Below are positions 56,208 to 57,986 of a stretch of DNA of 57,986 nt, piece after piece. The notes below the pieces were generated by a model. The model was not told where the DNA came from. It searched no databases and saw nothing but the letters and a program-made list of their open reading frames with translations. Position 1 is the stretch's first letter, and every line of letters begins with the position of its first letter. Both the position numbers and the translations under genes were made by a program. The stretch comes from Betaproteobacteria bacterium HGW-Betaproteobacteria-4 (GTDB lineage Bacteria; Pseudomonadota; Gammaproteobacteria; Burkholderiales; Rhodocyclaceae): positions 1 through 57,986 of the forward strand of contig PHCH01000023.1 in NCBI GenBank assembly GCA_002840785.1, read 5' to 3'.

Positions 56208-57986
56208 CTATCGCTTGCTGGTCTGAGTGTTCATCAGCACTTCGGCCTGAATGTGCTGGATGCACTCGGTCAGCTTGGCGTTCTGCTGTTCGAAGGCCTG
56301 TTTCAATGCCTCGATGGCGCCGTTTTCGCCGGTATCGTGACATTGACGTAGCTGGCTGCCGAGATCGTGCAGCTTTTCGTGCAGGTCTTCGATCATGCGG
56401 AAGGCGTCGGCGCCGGCATAGCGTTGGCCGTCCTGGCTGTAGTACCAGCGGCCGAAACGGCATTGATGGTGGTCGAGTTCGGGCGGACGGATGGCCCCGG
56501 TGGTGTCGTCGAGGTAGGCATACAGCGATTTTCTCCAACGGCTGTGGTCGACATCGGCGATCAGCATGGGCAAATCCTCGTGTGACCACTTGAAGGCGGT
56601 GGCCAGACCCCACAGTTCATCCGGCGTGAATTGCCGGATCCATTCCGGCAGAAGCGCCGCCGGCATCGGGTGGGCGATGCCGAAGCCCTGCGCCATGTCG
56701 CAGCCGAGGAGCAGGAGGACGAGACCGTGCTCGACGGTTTCCACCCCTTCGGCGATGACCTGCCGGCGGAAAGCCTGGGTCAGCCCGATGACGCCTTCGA
56801 CGATGGCCAGGTCGTCGGCGTCGTCGAGCATGTTGCGGATGAAGGACTGGTCGATCTTGAGCACGTCGGCCGGCAACTGGCGGAAGTAGGTCAGCGACGA
56901 ATAGCCGGTGCCGAAATCGTCGAGGGCGAAACTGACGCCGAGGCGCCGGCATTCGCCGAACAGTTCGGCGACATTGGCCATATCTTCAAGCGCCGCGGTT
57001 TCGAGCACTTCAAGCTCGATCAGGCCGGGGGCCAGGTTCGGGTGGGCGGCGAGCAGTTCGGCCAGGCGCCGGGTAAAGCCTTCATGCTGCAGGTGCTTGC
57101 CGGAAATATTGATGCTGACCGGCAGGTCGACGCCCTGGGCATGCCAAGCTTCCATCTGGCGCAGGGCTTCCTGGATGACCCAGTCGCCCAGTTCGACGTC
57201 GAGTTCGCTGTCCTCGATGACGGGCAGGAAGCGGCCGGGGAGGAGCAGGCCTTCCTCAGGGTGTTGCCAGCGGATCAGCGCTTCAGCGCCGGTGACACGG
57301 CCCTTGCGCATGTTCACCTTGGGCTGGAAATAGAGCTCGAATTCGCCGCGGGCCAGACCTTCCCGGATGCGCAGGAGTTCCTCGCGACGAACGCGGGTAC
57401 GCCGGTCGTTTTCCGGGTCGAACAGGTGATGGCGATTGCGTCCGCCCTGCTTGGCGGCATACATCGCCTGGTCGGCGTGGCGCAGCAAAGTGTCGGCATC
57501 GGAGCCGTCGTGCGGGTAGAGGGTGACGCCGATACTCGCCGAAATGGTGATGTTGTGCTCGGAGACGCGGAAGGGCTGGGTCAGCGCGCTGATGATGCGG
57601 CTCACCGCGTAGTCGCATTCGTGCAGGTCGGCGAGGTTGGAAACGAGCAGGACGAACTCGTCGCCGCCCAGGCGTGACACCGTATCGCCGGCGCGGACGC
57701 AGGTCTTGAGACGCTGGGCGACTTCGATGAGCAGGAAATCGCCGGCCGAGTGGCCGAACTGGTCGTTGATCGGTTTGAAATTGTCGAGGTCGAGGTAGCA
57801 GATGGCCAGCATCTTGCCGCTGCGCTCGGTCTGCGCCATGGCCAACTGAAGCCGGTCGCCGAGTAGCATGCGGTTGGGCAACTGGGTCAGCGCATCGTAA
57901 TGGGCGAGGTGCTCGAGGCGCTGCTGGTGCTGCTTGATGACCGTGATGTCGGAAAAAATGGCGACGAAATTGGCGATCTCGCCGTT
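56208..57986 (-). CDS. PAS-GGDEF-EAL protein with C-terminal CZB-type zinc domain (partial)
   Basis: The gene runs off the right edge; 593 codons are visible. The start of the visible part (NFVAIFSDITVIKQHQQRLE) is the end of a PAS domain. The GGDEF domain has the intact RLGGDEF site. The EAL domain has EALIRW and DDFGTGYSSL, so both c-di-GMP synthesis and breakdown are possible. The last 125 residues hold HHQCRFGRWYYSQ and DLHEKLHDLG, which match the Cys/His pattern of CZB zinc-binding domains. CZB is usually N-terminal to GGDEF (DgcZ) or C-terminal in chemoreceptors, so EAL-CZB is less common. Confidence 0.88.
   Translation of the reverse strand, partial: NGEIANFVAIFSDITVIKQHQQRLEHLAHYDALTQLPNRMLLGDRLQLAMAQTERSGKMLAICYLDLDNFKPINDQFGHSAGDFLLIEVAQRLKTCVRAGDTVSRLGGDEFVLLVSNLADLHECDYAVSRIISALTQPFRVSEHNITISASIGVTLYPHDGSDADTLLRHADQAMYAAKQGGRNRHHLFDPENDRRTRVRREELLRIREGLARGEFELYFQPKVNMRKGRVTGAEALIRWQHPEEGLLLPGRFLPVIEDSELDVELGDWVIQEALRQMEAWHAQGVDLPVSINISGKHLQHEGFTRRLAELLAAHPNLAPGLIELEVLETAALEDMANVAELFGECRRLGVSFALDDFGTGYSSLTYFRQLPADVLKIDQSFIRNMLDDADDLAIVEGVIGLTQAFRRQVIAEGVETVEHGLVLLLLGCDMAQGFGIAHPMPAALLPEWIRQFTPDELWGLATAFKWSHEDLPMLIADVDHSRWRKSLYAYLDDTTGAIRPPELDHHQCRFGRWYYSQDGQRYAGADAFRMIEDLHEKLHDLGSQLRQCHDTGENGAIEALKQAFEQQNAKLTECIQHIQAEVLMNTQTSKR

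Overview
The window is a GC-rich bacterial chromosome segment with typical betaproteobacterial gene order: pal-cpoB-queE, zapB-zapA-6S RNA-EVE protein, and a complete ccm cytochrome c maturation cluster. The overall content (TRAP-fed malonate decarboxylase, single-chain methylmalonyl-CoA mutase, corrinoid salvage, split Aer-type receptor, NapF) suggests a Rhodocyclales organism of the Dechloromonas/Azonexus kind. That placement rests on gene content and order, not on a search.

Layout. 1-1964: end of pal, cpoB, queE and a PilZ gene. 1997-6529 (minus): a branched-chain amino acid type ABC transporter, livKHMGF, lying between queE and queC. 6629-8412: queC and a YeeE/YedE sulfur-type transporter. 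8475-13282 (minus): TonB-dependent receptor, YfiR-like protein, hybrid histidine kinase and a small membrane protein. 13442-14299: Tim44-domain protein. 14400-21807 (minus): a cobalamin riboswitch heads btuB-btuC-btuD-cobO-(CbiZ+nitrilase fusion)-cobB, a corrinoid uptake and remodelling operon. 21970-23968: zapB-like gene, zapA, 6S RNA, EVE protein and a TauE/SafE permease. 23975-34744: a GntR regulator faces a malonate operon made of a TRAP transporter (dctPQM), mdcACDEGBH and a second TauE/SafE permease. 34754-37659: enoyl-CoA hydratase, DUF485 protein and an actP-like symporter. 37804-39580: separate PAS and chemoreceptor genes that overlap. 39603-47083: a GntR regulator faces the propionyl-CoA route mutase-meaB-pccB-pccA. 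47150-49457: two unknown proteins and napF. 49468-56065 (minus): ccmABCDEFGHI. 56208-57986: a partial PAS-GGDEF-EAL protein with a C-terminal zinc-binding CZB-type domain.

The regions fit together. B12 uptake and remodelling can supply adenosylcobalamin to the methylmalonyl-CoA mutase. Malonate, acetate and propionyl-CoA carbon all enter central metabolism through genes placed close together, each with its own transporter or GntR-type control.

The most unusual signal is a dispersed element of about 37 bp, found twelve times (ten with an exact core). Its core is TGCTACGGTCRACC, followed by two or three short A-tracts about one helical turn apart. Copies lie both between genes and inside unrelated genes, where they seem to replace coding sequence without changing protein length. 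This resembles DNA uptake sequences of naturally competent bacteria, or a chromosome-organising binding site, more than a transposon.

Two genes carry frame disruptions: mdcA has an apparent 37-nt deletion and the actP-like gene has a 1-nt insertion. Either could be a real mutation or an assembly error.
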